The position numbers and the translations under genes were made by a program. 64,000 bases of DNA from RGIG2041 sp045578865 (GTDB taxonomy: Bacteria; Bacillota; Clostridia; UBA1381; UMGS1253): NCBI GenBank assembly GCA_045578865.1, contig JAZNLB010000003.1, forward strand, positions 3,010 through 67,009, written 5' to 3'. The notes beneath the pieces were generated by a model that saw only the letters and a program-made list of their open reading frames with translations, ran no database searches and was not told the origin of the DNA. Of the stretch, positions 51,988-60,699 are shown piece by piece (position 1 is the first letter of the stretch; each line of letters starts with the position of its first letter).

Positions 51988-53819
51988 GCTTGATTTTCCT
52001 CTGCTTCTTTTTTCTTTCTGGATGCCCTGCGTTTTGCCGGCAAGGTCAGCATTACTTCAGTACCTTCGTTTAATTCGGAGGTAATCTGAATTTTGCCGCC
52101 GTGCGCTTCAACGATTTCTTTTGCAATGGCGAGGCCCAAACCCGTACCGCCGGCGGCGCGGGTGCGCGCCTTATCCACGCGATAGAAACGCTCGAAAATA
52201 CGGGCGATATCCTTTTTGGGAATACCGATACCGTTGTCTTTGACCTTGACATACAGTTCGTTGTATAAGTGTCCTGCAAACACCTCAATTACACCGCCGT
52301 CCGGCGTGTACTTGATTGCATTGGAAATGAGGTTTGTCAGCACACGCTCAATCTGGTCGCGGTCGCCGGTAACCGGTGGCAACTCCGTTGTTGCCACGAA
52401 GGTGAGTTTGTGCCCTTGCTTTTGCGCGCTCATGGCCATTTTCTCCACAACATTTTCAAGCATCTCGCGCATATCAATTTTTGTCTTTTTGACGGTATCT
52501 TTGTTATGGTCGAGTTTGGAGAGGGTCAAAAGGTCTTTGATGATACGCGTCATGCGGTCGGCCTCGGAATTGATGGTTGCAAGGAAGTGGGCATCCATAT
52601 CGCCCTCTTCTTTGCTGTCGAGCATCGTTTCGGCGTAGGTTTTGATGGTAGTAATCGGTGTACGCAACTCATGCGATACATTCGCCACAAATTCACGGCG
52701 TGCATCATCGAGTCGTTGCAGTTTTGTGATATCCTGCAAAGCAACCACGATACCGCCGACCTTCTTGGTTGTTTTTTCTACGGTTTGCGTAAAAGTTGCA
52801 AAGAAGGCCTTGATAACATGACTGTGCAGGGTGATGGTATGTTCAAGTGTCTGCTTTTTCTTTACATATAAAATATCGCCGAGTTTTAAGTTGATACCGA
52901 CATCATTCATCAGCGTATCAAAATCCACCAAAGACGGTTCTGCAATAGAGAGCATCTTTGCTGCTACCGGATTGATGTGCAAAATTTTGCCGTCGGTATC
53001 AAAGGCGATAACGCCGTCGGTTAAGTTTTCCAAAATGGCGCCGAGTTTCGTTTTTTCGCCGTCCATTTCGCGGATGGTTTTCATCAGTTCGCCGGACATA
53101 TATGAAAATGTATCGGCCAAAATTCCAATTTCGTCATCCGGCTTTTTTATGCCGGTGCTCATTACCAAGGCGTTTTCTTCGCCGGAAGCAAGTTTTTCGG
53201 CGCGACGCGTTAATTCCACAATGGGTTGTGTAATGGTGCGGGAAATGAAGAAGCCGAGAACGAGCGAAATCATCACGCCCCACAAAAGCGCTTGAAACAC
53301 AACGGCAATGATACTTTGCGATACATCGGTAACTTCGTCTTTGTTGTCTGTGATATAGACCACATAGCGCACGGTATTTTCAAAATGTATGGGGTAGGCA
53401 TAATCCATAATGGAACTGTGACTGCCCACTTTTTTGCCGACTTTACCGTTCATGGCAGACAGCAGATTTTCCGTTTTCAGTACGGTGTCGCCCGAAAAGT
53501 TGCTCGAACCGTCCAGACATATACCGGTTGCGGCATCAAAAATAAAGTAATTTCTGTTTTGGGTGATACCGAGGCGGCCGGCATCGGCATAGGCCTCAAT
53601 GATGTCGGCGATGCGGCGGGGGGCGTTCTCGGCCGCAGCGGCGTCCGATAAATCTTTCGCAACCATCGCATCGGCAAACACGGCATCCATATTGTCTGCA
53701 AATCGCTGTGCGTAAAAACTGCCCAGAGAGGATACGGAAACTGTACCCGTAATGATCATGACGGAAAGTACCAACAGCACAAACATTGCAATTATTTTCC
53801 ATTGCAGGCTTTTAAACAA
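51984..53819 (-). CDS. walK: Sensor histidine kinase WalK
   Basis: This 611-residue kinase senses the cell-wall state and phosphorylates WalR. In order it has a membrane helix, an extracytoplasmic sensor (about 35-160), a second helix, HAMP, PAS, the phospho-acceptor region FVANVSHELRTP (His near 383), and the ATPase domain (DNGIGIPKKD, GTGLGLAIAKEI). I chose TTG at 53819 because GGGTGGTGA then has normal spacing and the protein begins MFKSLQWK, as relatives do. GTG at 53831 is the alternative. Confidence 0.93.
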   Translation of the reverse strand: MFKSLQWKIIAMFVLLVLSVMIITGTVSVSSLGSFYAQRFADNMDAVFADAMVAKDLSDAAAAENAPRRIADIIEAYADAGRLGITQNRNYFIFDAATGICLDGSSNFSGDTVLKTENLLSAMNGKVGKKVGSHSSIMDYAYPIHFENTVRYVVYITDNKDEVTDVSQSIIAVVFQALLWGVMISLVLGFFISRTITQPIVELTRRAEKLASGEENALVMSTGIKKPDDEIGILADTFSYMSGELMKTIREMDGEKTKLGAILENLTDGVIAFDTDGKILHINPVAAKMLSIAEPSLVDFDTLMNDVGINLKLGDILYVKKKQTLEHTITLHSHVIKAFFATFTQTVEKTTKKVGGIVVALQDITKLQRLDDARREFVANVSHELRTPITTIKTYAETMLDSKEEGDMDAHFLATINSEADRMTRIIKDLLTLSKLDHNKDTVKKTKIDMREMLENVVEKMAMSAQKQGHKLTFVATTELPPVTGDRDQIERVLTNLISNAIKYTPDGGVIEVFAGHLYNELYVKVKDNGIGIPKKDIARIFERFYRVDKARTRAAGGTGLGLAIAKEIVEAHGGKIQITSELNEGTEVMLTLPAKRRASRKKKEAEENQA

Positions 53820-53855
53820 TGCGCTCACCACCCAAAAGAAAGTCTAAAAGAAAAT

Positions 53856-53880
53856 CGGGCGCGATGGTGTATCGCACCCG
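53856..53880 (-). terminator. Hairpin between walR and walK
   Basis: CGGGCGCGAT/ATCGCACCCG (53856-53865 with 53871-53880, one mismatch) is followed on the minus strand by GATTTTCTTTT. It looks like a partial terminator that would lower walK and rnmV relative to walR. Confidence 0.5.
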
Positions 53881-53894
53881 GAAAAAATACCTGT

Positions 53895-54608
53895 TTATTT
53901 AATGTTGTCTTTGTTAAAACAATAACCCACGCCGCGCTTGGTCAAAACGAAGCTCGGTATGCTCGGGTCATCTTCAATCTTTTCACGCAGGCGACGAATG
54001 GTGACATCGACGGTACGAACATCGCCGTAGTATTCGTAGCCCCAGACTTTTTCTAACAGCATCTCACGCGTAAACACCTTGTCCGGTTGCAGGGCGAGAA
54101 ACTTCAAAAGTTCAAATTCGCGCAAAGTCAAATCCACCGGTGCATCGTCGCGACGCACTTCATAACGATCTAAGTTTAATACAATACGGCCTGCATTGAT
54201 GATGCTGCCGTCATTTGCGCTTTTTTCTTCTGCGCCTTCCGTTACCGTGCGGCGCAGGTTTGCCTTTACGCGCGCCATCAACTCGCGTACGGAAAAGGGC
54301 TTTGTGATATAGTCATCTGCACCGAGTTCCAGACCGAGCACTTTGTCGACTTCTTCGTCACGAGCGGTCAGCATCAGAATCGGCGTAGCCATCTTGTTTT
54401 CGCGGATTTTACGGCAGACTTCAAAACCGTCCATCTTCGGCAGCATCACATCGAGCAAAATGGCATCCGGATTTTCTGAAAGTGCCAAATCGAGCGCGGT
54501 CTGACCATCGTGGGCAACCATTGTGGTATAGCCTTCTTTTTCCAAATTGATTTTCAAAATTTCCGCAATCGGAATTTCGTCATCTACGATTAAAATGCGC
54601 TTATCCAT
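53895..54608 (-). CDS. walR: Response regulator WalR
   Basis: This 237-residue OmpR-type regulator has a receiver domain with phospho-acceptor Asp53 (LLDVMLPKMDG), Thr/Lys switch residues (MLTARDE, TKPF) and a winged-helix DNA-binding domain ending YYGDVRTVDVTIRRLREKIEDDPS...TKRGVGY, which is characteristic of WalR/VicR. It controls peptidoglycan hydrolases and is usually essential. The RBS is GAGGAGG. Confidence 0.94.
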   Translation of the reverse strand: MDKRILIVDDEIPIAEILKINLEKEGYTTMVAHDGQTALDLALSENPDAILLDVMLPKMDGFEVCRKIRENKMATPILMLTARDEEVDKVLGLELGADDYITKPFSVRELMARVKANLRRTVTEGAEEKSANDGSIINAGRIVLNLDRYEVRRDDAPVDLTLREFELLKFLALQPDKVFTREMLLEKVWGYEYYGDVRTVDVTIRRLREKIEDDPSIPSFVLTKRGVGYCFNKDNIK

Positions 54609-54643
54609 TCACTTACGCCTCCTCGGCTTACAATTTCATCTTT

Positions 54644-54672
54644 ATTTTAACAAACTTATACAAAACTTGCAA
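54644..54672 (-). promoter_or_regulatory. Promoter of walRK-rnmV
   Basis: On the minus strand TTGCAA (54667-54672), 17 bp, TAAAAT (54644-54649). Confidence 0.6.
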
Positions 54673-54777
54673 GGGAATTTGTATATTTTTATTGAATTTC
54701 TTTTTTTGTAAGCTGGAAATTCCGGTAAATTAGGCATTTACATCTATACAAAGATATATCGGAAAGGAAATAAGATT

Positions 54778-54843
54778 ATGCACATGAAAAAAGGGGACTT
54801 TGCCTGCGGCCGGCGATGGGGTTCGGGTCGCTTCAAACCTTGA
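54778..54843 (+). CDS. Possible 21-residue peptide
   Basis: A short frame starts with ATG nine bases after AAAGGA and encodes a basic, Gly/Arg-rich peptide with one Cys. It is followed by a hairpin ATCTGCA/TGCAGAT. I do not recognise it, and no clear promoter precedes it. It could be a leader peptide or chance. The rest of 54609-54908 holds only the walR promoter. Confidence 0.25.
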   Translation: MHMKKGDFACGRRWGSGRFKP

Positions 54844-54908
54844 AGGTATCTGCATTTTCCCGTTTGCAGATGCGGCAATTTTAATTTATAATTATCTGTT
54901 CAGAAAAG

Positions 54909-54937
54909 TTGACAAGGTTGATACAATATGATATAAT
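54909..54937 (+). promoter_or_regulatory. Promoter of the pyr operon
   Basis: TTGACA (54909-54914), 17 bp, TATAAT (54932-54937), giving a leader of about 120 nt before pyrC. Confidence 0.87.
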
Positions 54938-54955
54938 TTACAAAAATCTGAGTAT

Positions 54956-55031
54956 CGGCAGACGGCCAAAAGAGAATAAAACACTTAGTGTTTATGACGA
55001 AAAAAGCTCCTGCCGGTGGCAGGATTTTTTT
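54956..55031 (+). promoter_or_regulatory. Candidate transcription attenuator of the pyr operon
   Basis: A terminator hairpin TCCTGCC/GGCAGGA (55008-55014 with 55018-55024) followed by T7 sits 33 bp before the pyrC start. CGGCAG (54956-54961) can pair with CTGCCG in its left arm (55010-55015), excluding the terminator. Between them lies the palindrome AAACACTTAGTGTTT (54979-54993). The PyrR-binding consensus was not recognised. Confidence 0.55.
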
Positions 55032-55063
55032 ATGAGAAAATGTGAATTTTTTTGGAGGATATT

Positions 55064-56287
55064 ATGAAATACAGTTTCGTAAATACGCCGATATACCAAA
55101 ATGCGCCAATGACCAAGGGGTGCGTGTTTTCTGATGGCGGAAACGATACCGGTATTTGTGTGGATTTAAGTCGATATGCTGTTTTACCCGGTTTTGCAGA
55201 TGTGCATGTGCACTTGCGTGAGCCGGGTTTTTCTTATAAAGAAACGATTGCGAGCGGCACACGCGCCTGCGCGCGCGGCGGTTATACGCAGGTGTGCAGT
55301 ATGCCGAATTTAAATCCGGTGCCGGATTCGTATGAAAATTTGAAATTACAACTGGATATTATTGAGAAAGATGCTTGTATTGCCGTACAGCCTTATGGCG
55401 CAATTACCGTAGGCGAAAAGGGAGAAGCATTGGCAGATTTGGAAGCGATGGCGCCGTATGTTTGCAGTTTTTCGGATGACGGTCGCGGCGTCGCAAATGA
55501 GGATTTGATGCGTCAGGCAATGCAAAAGGCTAAGGCGCTGGGGAAAATGATTGTGGCGCATTGTGAGGACATGACGCTGGTAAACGGCGGTTATATTCAT
55601 GACGGCGACTATGCCAGAGCGCACGGTCACAAGGGGATTTGTTCAAAGAGTGAGTATGCGCCGATTGCAAGAGATTTGAAGTTGGCAGAAGAAATCGGTG
55701 TGCGCTACCATGTGTGCCACATTTCGACCAAGGAGAGTGTAGAGATTATCCGCCAGGCAAAAGCCAAAGGTATTGATGTGACTTGTGAGACAGGTCCGCA
55801 TTATTTAACACTTTGCGATGCGGATTTGCAGGAGGACGGCAGATTTAAAATGAATCCGCCGCTACGCAGTGCGGCAGACCGTGATGCGCTCATCGAGGGC
55901 ATCTTGGACGGCACGATTGACATGATTGCCACCGACCATGCGCCGCACAGCGCCGAAGAAAAGGCAAAGGGGCTTGCAGGCAGTGCGATGGGTGTTGTCG
56001 GCATTGAAACGGCGTTTCCGGTTTTATATACTGCATTTGTAAAAACGGGGAAACTGTCTTTGGAAAAATTGCTTGACTTGATGGCATATGCACCGCGCCG
56101 CCGTTTCGGATTTGAAGAAAACGGCTTTAGCGTATGGGATTTGGAGGCAAAGTACACCGTAAATCCGGAGGATTTTGTTTCGCTTGGCAAGAGCACGCCT
56201 TTTGCAGGGCGCGAGGTTTACGGCAAATGCCTTTTGACCGTTGCGGGTGACAAAGTGGTTTGGGCAGACAAGGAGATATTGGGATGA
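55064..56287 (+). CDS. pyrC: Dihydroorotase
   Basis: This 407-residue metal-dependent amidohydrolase closes carbamoyl-aspartate to dihydroorotate. The metal motif DVHVHLREPG contains His48 and His50; HCED, CHIS and ATDHAPHS supply the further ligands and the catalytic Asp. The ATG at 55064 follows GGAGG. It opens the order pyrC-K-D-F-E-B-I and overlaps pyrK by ATGA. Confidence 0.95.
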   Translation: MKYSFVNTPIYQNAPMTKGCVFSDGGNDTGICVDLSRYAVLPGFADVHVHLREPGFSYKETIASGTRACARGGYTQVCSMPNLNPVPDSYENLKLQLDIIEKDACIAVQPYGAITVGEKGEALADLEAMAPYVCSFSDDGRGVANEDLMRQAMQKAKALGKMIVAHCEDMTLVNGGYIHDGDYARAHGHKGICSKSEYAPIARDLKLAEEIGVRYHVCHISTKESVEIIRQAKAKGIDVTCETGPHYLTLCDADLQEDGRFKMNPPLRSAADRDALIEGILDGTIDMIATDHAPHSAEEKAKGLAGSAMGVVGIETAFPVLYTAFVKTGKLSLEKLLDLMAYAPRRRFGFEENGFSVWDLEAKYTVNPEDFVSLGKSTPFAGREVYGKCLLTVAGDKVVWADKEILG

Positions 56288-57015
56288 TACAGACGATTTT
56301 TGAAATCAAGAGTAACAGGCAAATTGCGAAAAATACTTTTGAAATGGTGCTTTCGGGCGATACAAGTGCGCTGACGGCGCCGGGGCAGTTTGTCAATATT
56401 GCGTTGGACGGATACTTTTTGCGCCGTCCGATTTCGGTGTGTGATTACAATTCGAGCGAACTTGTGCTCATTTATAAAGCGGTCGGCAAAGGTACGGAGA
56501 AAATGAGCAAAATGGCAGCAGGGGAAACGCTCGATATTTTGGTCGGCCTCGGCAACGGCTTTGATACGGCAAAAAGCGGAGATGCGCCGGTTTTGCTTGG
56601 TGGTGGTGCCGGCGTTCCGCCGATGTACCAGCTTTGCAAAAAATTGCTTGGCGAAGGAAAGAAAGTGATGGTAATTCTTGGCTTTAACGGCGAAGATGAA
56701 GTGTTTTACGAAGAGAAATTTACGGCGCTTGGTGCTAAGGTAATTGTAACGACGGCTGACGGCAGCCATGGCACAAAAGGTTTTGTAACCGATGCGCTTA
56801 AAACGCTTACATATTCTTATTTTTACGCCTGCGGTCCGGAGCCGATGCTCAAAGCGATTGATGCGTGTGCTTCTGCGAGCGGACAACTCAGTTTTGAAGA
56901 AAGAATGGGTTGCGGTTTCGGTGCGTGCATGGGTTGCACTTGCGAAACCAAGTACGGCAACAAGAGAATTTGCAAAGACGGACCGGTGCTGGAGCGGGAG
57001 GAAATTATATGGTAA
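56284..57015 (+). CDS. pyrK: Dihydroorotate dehydrogenase electron-transfer subunit
   Basis: This 243-residue protein passes electrons from PyrD to NAD+. The FAD-binding RRPISV region, the NAD-binding GGGAGVPPMYQL and the 2Fe-2S cysteines in CGFGACMGCTC with a further Cys after about twelve residues are all present. The ATG at 56284 follows AGGAGA. It overlaps both neighbours, consistent with stoichiometric complex formation. Confidence 0.95.
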   Translation: MIQTIFEIKSNRQIAKNTFEMVLSGDTSALTAPGQFVNIALDGYFLRRPISVCDYNSSELVLIYKAVGKGTEKMSKMAAGETLDILVGLGNGFDTAKSGDAPVLLGGGAGVPPMYQLCKKLLGEGKKVMVILGFNGEDEVFYEEKFTALGAKVIVTTADGSHGTKGFVTDALKTLTYSYFYACGPEPMLKAIDACASASGQLSFEERMGCGFGACMGCTCETKYGNKRICKDGPVLEREEIIW

Positions 57016-57920
57016 ATACAAAAGTAGAACTCAGCGGTATCACGCTTGACAATCCGGTGATACCGGCAAGCGGAACCTTTGGTTTTGGCCGTGAATTTGC
57101 TGAAATTTATGATATTAACTGTTTGGGTACATTTTCCTTTAAGGGAACAACATTAAATCCTCGCTACGGCAATGCGACACCGCGCATCGCAGAAACGGGC
57201 GGCGGTATGCTCAACGCAGTCGGTCTGCAAAATCCGGGCGTAGACAAGGTGATTGCGTTAGAATTGCCCGAACTTGCGAAGGTTTTTCACAAGCCGGTCA
57301 TGGCAAATGTCAGCGGTTTTTCCGAAGAAGAGTATGTTACCGTTGTGGAGCGCATGGACGGTGTAGAGCAGGTGGGTTGGATTGAGGTAAATATTTCCTG
57401 CCCAAATGTACACGGCGGCGGTCTGAGTTTCGGAACAAGTCCCGAAAGTGCGGCGCAAATCACAAAAGCGGTGCGCGCAGCAACGAAAAAACCGCTCTTT
57501 ATCAAACTTTCGCCGAATGTGACAGATATTGCTTCGATTGCAAAAGCCTGCGAGGCGGCAGGGGCAGACGGCATCAGTCTGATTAACACCCTTTTGGGTA
57601 TGCAAATTGATTTAAAAAAGAAAAAACCGCTTTTGGCAAATAAGACGGGCGGTTTGTCGGGTCCGGCGGTGAAGCCGGTGGCGGTACGCATGGTATATCA
57701 GGTATACGAAGCCGTAAACATTCCGATTATCGGTATGGGCGGTGTTATGAGCGCAGAAGATGTACTTGAGTTTATGCTCGCAGGTGCAACGGCGGTGCAG
57801 GTCGGCGCAGCAAATCTGGTCAATCCGTTTGCTTGTCGTGATATTGTAAACGCTTTGCCGGAAACGATGGAAAAATACGGCATTGAAAGCCTGTCCGAAA
57901 TTATCGGCGCAGCGCACTAA
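57009..57920 (+). CDS. pyrD: Dihydroorotate dehydrogenase, catalytic subunit (class 1B)
   Basis: This 303-residue FMN barrel enzyme oxidises dihydroorotate to orotate. It has IPASGTFGFG, the active-site Cys in VNISCPNVHGGG and the FMN-phosphate block IPIIGMGGVMSAEDVLEFMLAGA. The presence of pyrK marks it as the NAD-linked 1B type. The ATG at 57009 follows GGGAGG inside pyrK. Confidence 0.95.
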   Translation: MVNTKVELSGITLDNPVIPASGTFGFGREFAEIYDINCLGTFSFKGTTLNPRYGNATPRIAETGGGMLNAVGLQNPGVDKVIALELPELAKVFHKPVMANVSGFSEEEYVTVVERMDGVEQVGWIEVNISCPNVHGGGLSFGTSPESAAQITKAVRAATKKPLFIKLSPNVTDIASIAKACEAAGADGISLINTLLGMQIDLKKKKPLLANKTGGLSGPAVKPVAVRMVYQVYEAVNIPIIGMGGVMSAEDVLEFMLAGATAVQVGAANLVNPFACRDIVNALPETMEKYGIESLSEIIGAAH

Positions 57921-57951
57921 TACAGGATTATAATTGTAGGGAGAGATAAAA

Positions 57952-58650
57952 ATGGGTAAAGATGTAATTATTGCATGTGACTTTGCAAGCCGCGAAGAGG
58001 TACTTGCATTCTTAGACAAATTTACGGGCAGGAAGCCGTTTGTAAAAATCGGTATGGAACTGTTTTATGCGGCAGGTCCGGAAATTGTGCGTGAAATTAA
58101 GGCACGCGGACATAAAATCTTTTTGGATTTAAAACTTCACGATATTCCGAACACCGTCAAAAAGAGTATGGCTGTGCTTTCCAAATTGGATGTCGATATG
58201 ACCAATCTGCATGCGGCAGGCGCAAGTGCGATGATGAAGGCGGCTTTGGAGGGGTTAACCCGTCCGGACGGCACGCGTCCTCTGCTCATCGCGGTAACGC
58301 AACTTACGAGCACGAGCGAAGAAGCGATGCGCGAGGAACTTTTAATTGAAAAGAGTATGCCTCAAACCGTAATGCACTATGCAAAAAATGCAGCGGCATC
58401 GGGACTGGATGGTGTAGTATGCTCTCCGTTAGAGGCAAAAGTCGTGCATGACAGTTGCGGCGAGAAGTTTTTGACCGTAACACCGGGCATCCGTTTTGCC
58501 GATTCCGAAGTGGGCGACCAAGTGCGCGTAATGACGCCGGCAAAGGCAAAAGAAATCGGCTCAGATTACATCGTAGTCGGCAGACCGGTTACCGCAGCGG
58601 CAGACCCGGTTGCCGCATACGAGCGTTGCGTAGCGGAATTTGTAGGTTAA
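57952..58650 (+). CDS. pyrF: Orotidine 5'-phosphate decarboxylase
   Basis: This 232-residue barrel enzyme decarboxylates OMP to UMP. The catalytic DLKLHDIPNTV stretch (Asp-Lys-Asp array), IACDFAS at the N-terminus and the phosphate-binding GSDYIVVGRPVT near the C-terminus are intact. It lies 31 bp after pyrD with a GGGAGAG site. Confidence 0.95.
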   Translation: MGKDVIIACDFASREEVLAFLDKFTGRKPFVKIGMELFYAAGPEIVREIKARGHKIFLDLKLHDIPNTVKKSMAVLSKLDVDMTNLHAAGASAMMKAALEGLTRPDGTRPLLIAVTQLTSTSEEAMREELLIEKSMPQTVMHYAKNAAASGLDGVVCSPLEAKVVHDSCGEKFLTVTPGIRFADSEVGDQVRVMTPAKAKEIGSDYIVVGRPVTAAADPVAAYERCVAEFVG

Positions 58651-58678
58651 TGTTGCAAATAGAGGGGAGAAAAGAAAA

Positions 58679-59311
58679 ATGGAAAAGAAAATTGCAAAAC
58701 ACTTATTAAGAATAAAGGCTGTATTTTTAAGTCCGAACGACCCGTTTACATGGGCGAGCGGCATCAAAAGTCCGATTTACTGTGACAACCGCCTGACCTT
58801 AACGGATGTAGAGGCGCGCGATGCAGTGGAAAACGGTTTGGCAGAACTGATTAAGGCGCACTATCCGGAGGCAGAAGTGCTGATGGGTACATCGACGGCA
58901 GGTATTGCACATGCGGCAATCACGGGCCACCTTTTGAAGATGCCGATGGGTTATGTGCGCTCCGGTGCAAAGGACCACGGTAGACAAAACCAGATTGAAG
59001 GCAGACTCGAAAAGGGGCAGAAAGTCGTTGTGGTAGAGGATTTGATTTCCACGGGCGGCAGTTGTATTGAAGTGGTAAATGTACTGCGTGAAGCCGGTGC
59101 GGAGGTACTTGGTATTGTCAGCATCTTTACTTACGGTATGCAAAAGGGACTCGACCGTTTGGCAGCGGCAAATGTAAAGAATGTCAGCCTGTCGAATTTC
59201 GATGCAGTTGTTGAAGCGGCGGCAGAGGAAGGCTATATCAAGGCGGAGGACAAGGCAAGACTGATTGCGTTTAGAAACAATCCGTCCGACGAAAGTTGGA
59301 TTTCCAAATAA
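58679..59311 (+). CDS. pyrE: Orotate phosphoribosyltransferase
   Basis: This 210-residue enzyme joins orotate to PRPP to make OMP. The PRPP loop VVVVEDLISTGGS and the flexible loop region RSGAKDHGRQNQIEG are typical; TWASGIKSPIYCDNR is the orotate-site start. It follows pyrF by 28 bp with a GAGGGGAG site. Confidence 0.95.
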   Translation: MEKKIAKHLLRIKAVFLSPNDPFTWASGIKSPIYCDNRLTLTDVEARDAVENGLAELIKAHYPEAEVLMGTSTAGIAHAAITGHLLKMPMGYVRSGAKDHGRQNQIEGRLEKGQKVVVVEDLISTGGSCIEVVNVLREAGAEVLGIVSIFTYGMQKGLDRLAAANVKNVSLSNFDAVVEAAAEEGYIKAEDKARLIAFRNNPSDESWISK

Positions 59312-59336
59312 AATATTCGAAAAGGAATGATTGACT

Positions 59337-60254
59337 ATGGAGCATTTGATAGATATCGCTGAGCTTTCTACGAAGGAAGTAAGCGAACTGATTGCGAAAG
59401 CTGAAGATATTAAAGCCAATCCGCAAAAGTATGCGGAGGTGTGTCGAGGCAAGATTTTAGCAACACTGTTTTTTGAGCCGTCAACGAGAACGCGCCTGAG
59501 TTTTGAATCTGCAATGTTCGGTCTTGGCGGCAATGTACTCGGTTTTTCCGAGGCGCAAAGCTCATCTGCTTCTAAAGGAGAAAGTGTGGCAGATACGGCA
59601 AAGACGGTTTCCTGCTATGCAGATATTATTGCGATGCGTCATCCGAAGGAAGGTGCACCGCTTGTAGCTTCCATGGCAGCAAGCGTACCGGTAATTAACG
59701 CAGGTGACGGCGGTCATAACCATCCGACACAGACGCTTACGGACCTTTTAACTATCCATAGCGAAAAGGGTAGACTTGATAACTTAACCATCGGTTTTTG
59801 CGGCGACCTTAAGTTTGGCAGAACGGTACATTCGTTAATTACAGCACTTTCGCGCTATAAAAACATCCGCGTGGTTTTGGTTTCTCCGGAGGAACTGAAA
59901 TTGCCCAGTTACATTAAAAAGGACATTTTGCAGAAAAACAACATCGAATATGTGCAGACAACGGATTTAGAGTCCGTGATGCCCGAACTGGATGTTTTGT
60001 ATATGACACGCGTACAGCGCGAGCGTTTCTTTAACGAAGAAGATTATCTGCGTTTAAAGGACAGTTATATTCTTACAACGGAAAAACTGGCGAATGCGAA
60101 GAGCGATATGTCGATTTTGCATCCGCTGCCGCGCGTAAACGAAATCAGCGTAGCCATTGACCAAGATCCGCGTGCTTGCTATTTTAAGCAGGTAAAGAAC
60201 GGAAAATATGTCCGCATGGCGCTGATTATGAAACTTTTGGGAGTGGAGGCGTAA
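59337..60254 (+). CDS. pyrB: Aspartate carbamoyltransferase catalytic subunit
   Basis: This 305-residue enzyme condenses carbamoyl phosphate and aspartate. The carbamoyl-phosphate loop FFEPSTRTRLSFE is at about 49-61, and HPTQTLTDL and MTRVQRERF also match. The ATG at 59337 uses AAAGGA. It lies a few bases before pyrI, indicating the allosteric two-subunit form. Confidence 0.96.
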   Translation: MEHLIDIAELSTKEVSELIAKAEDIKANPQKYAEVCRGKILATLFFEPSTRTRLSFESAMFGLGGNVLGFSEAQSSSASKGESVADTAKTVSCYADIIAMRHPKEGAPLVASMAASVPVINAGDGGHNHPTQTLTDLLTIHSEKGRLDNLTIGFCGDLKFGRTVHSLITALSRYKNIRVVLVSPEELKLPSYIKKDILQKNNIEYVQTTDLESVMPELDVLYMTRVQRERFFNEEDYLRLKDSYILTTEKLANAKSDMSILHPLPRVNEISVAIDQDPRACYFKQVKNGKYVRMALIMKLLGVEA

Positions 60255-60258
60255 GGCT

Positions 60259-60684
60259 ATGAATATAGATTCGATTAAAAACGGCATTGTAATTGACCAT
60301 ATTACGGCAGGTAAGGGGATGCGTATTTACCACTTACTCGGACTGGACAATCTGGATTGCTCGGTGGCCATCATCAAAAATGTGCAGAGCCGTAAAATGG
60401 GCAAAAAGGATATCATTAAAATTGATGCAGATATTCAAATCAACATGGATATTTTAGGCTATGTAGACCCGGGTGTAACGGTGGATATTATCCGTGACAG
60501 TCAACTCGTGGAGAAGCGCTCGATTGCACTTCCGGAGCAACTTACCAATGTGCTTAAGTGCAAAAATCCGCGTTGCATTACCACGACGGAGCAGGAGCTA
60601 GACCACATTTTCCGTTTAACGGATAAGGACAACCGCATTTACAGATGTATTTACTGTGAAGCCAAGGCGTCTGACCACAACTGA
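60259..60684 (+). CDS. pyrI: Aspartate carbamoyltransferase regulatory subunit
   Basis: This 141-residue subunit binds nucleotides and confers allosteric control on PyrB. The N-terminal part (VIDHITAGKGMRIYHLLGL) is the effector domain, and the zinc site CKNPRC...CIYC joins it to PyrB. Four bases separate it from pyrB. carA and carB are not in the window. Confidence 0.95.
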   Translation: MNIDSIKNGIVIDHITAGKGMRIYHLLGLDNLDCSVAIIKNVQSRKMGKKDIIKIDADIQINMDILGYVDPGVTVDIIRDSQLVEKRSIALPEQLTNVLKCKNPRCITTTEQELDHIFRLTDKDNRIYRCIYCEAKASDHN

Positions 60685-60699
60685 TATGGAGAAAGAAAC

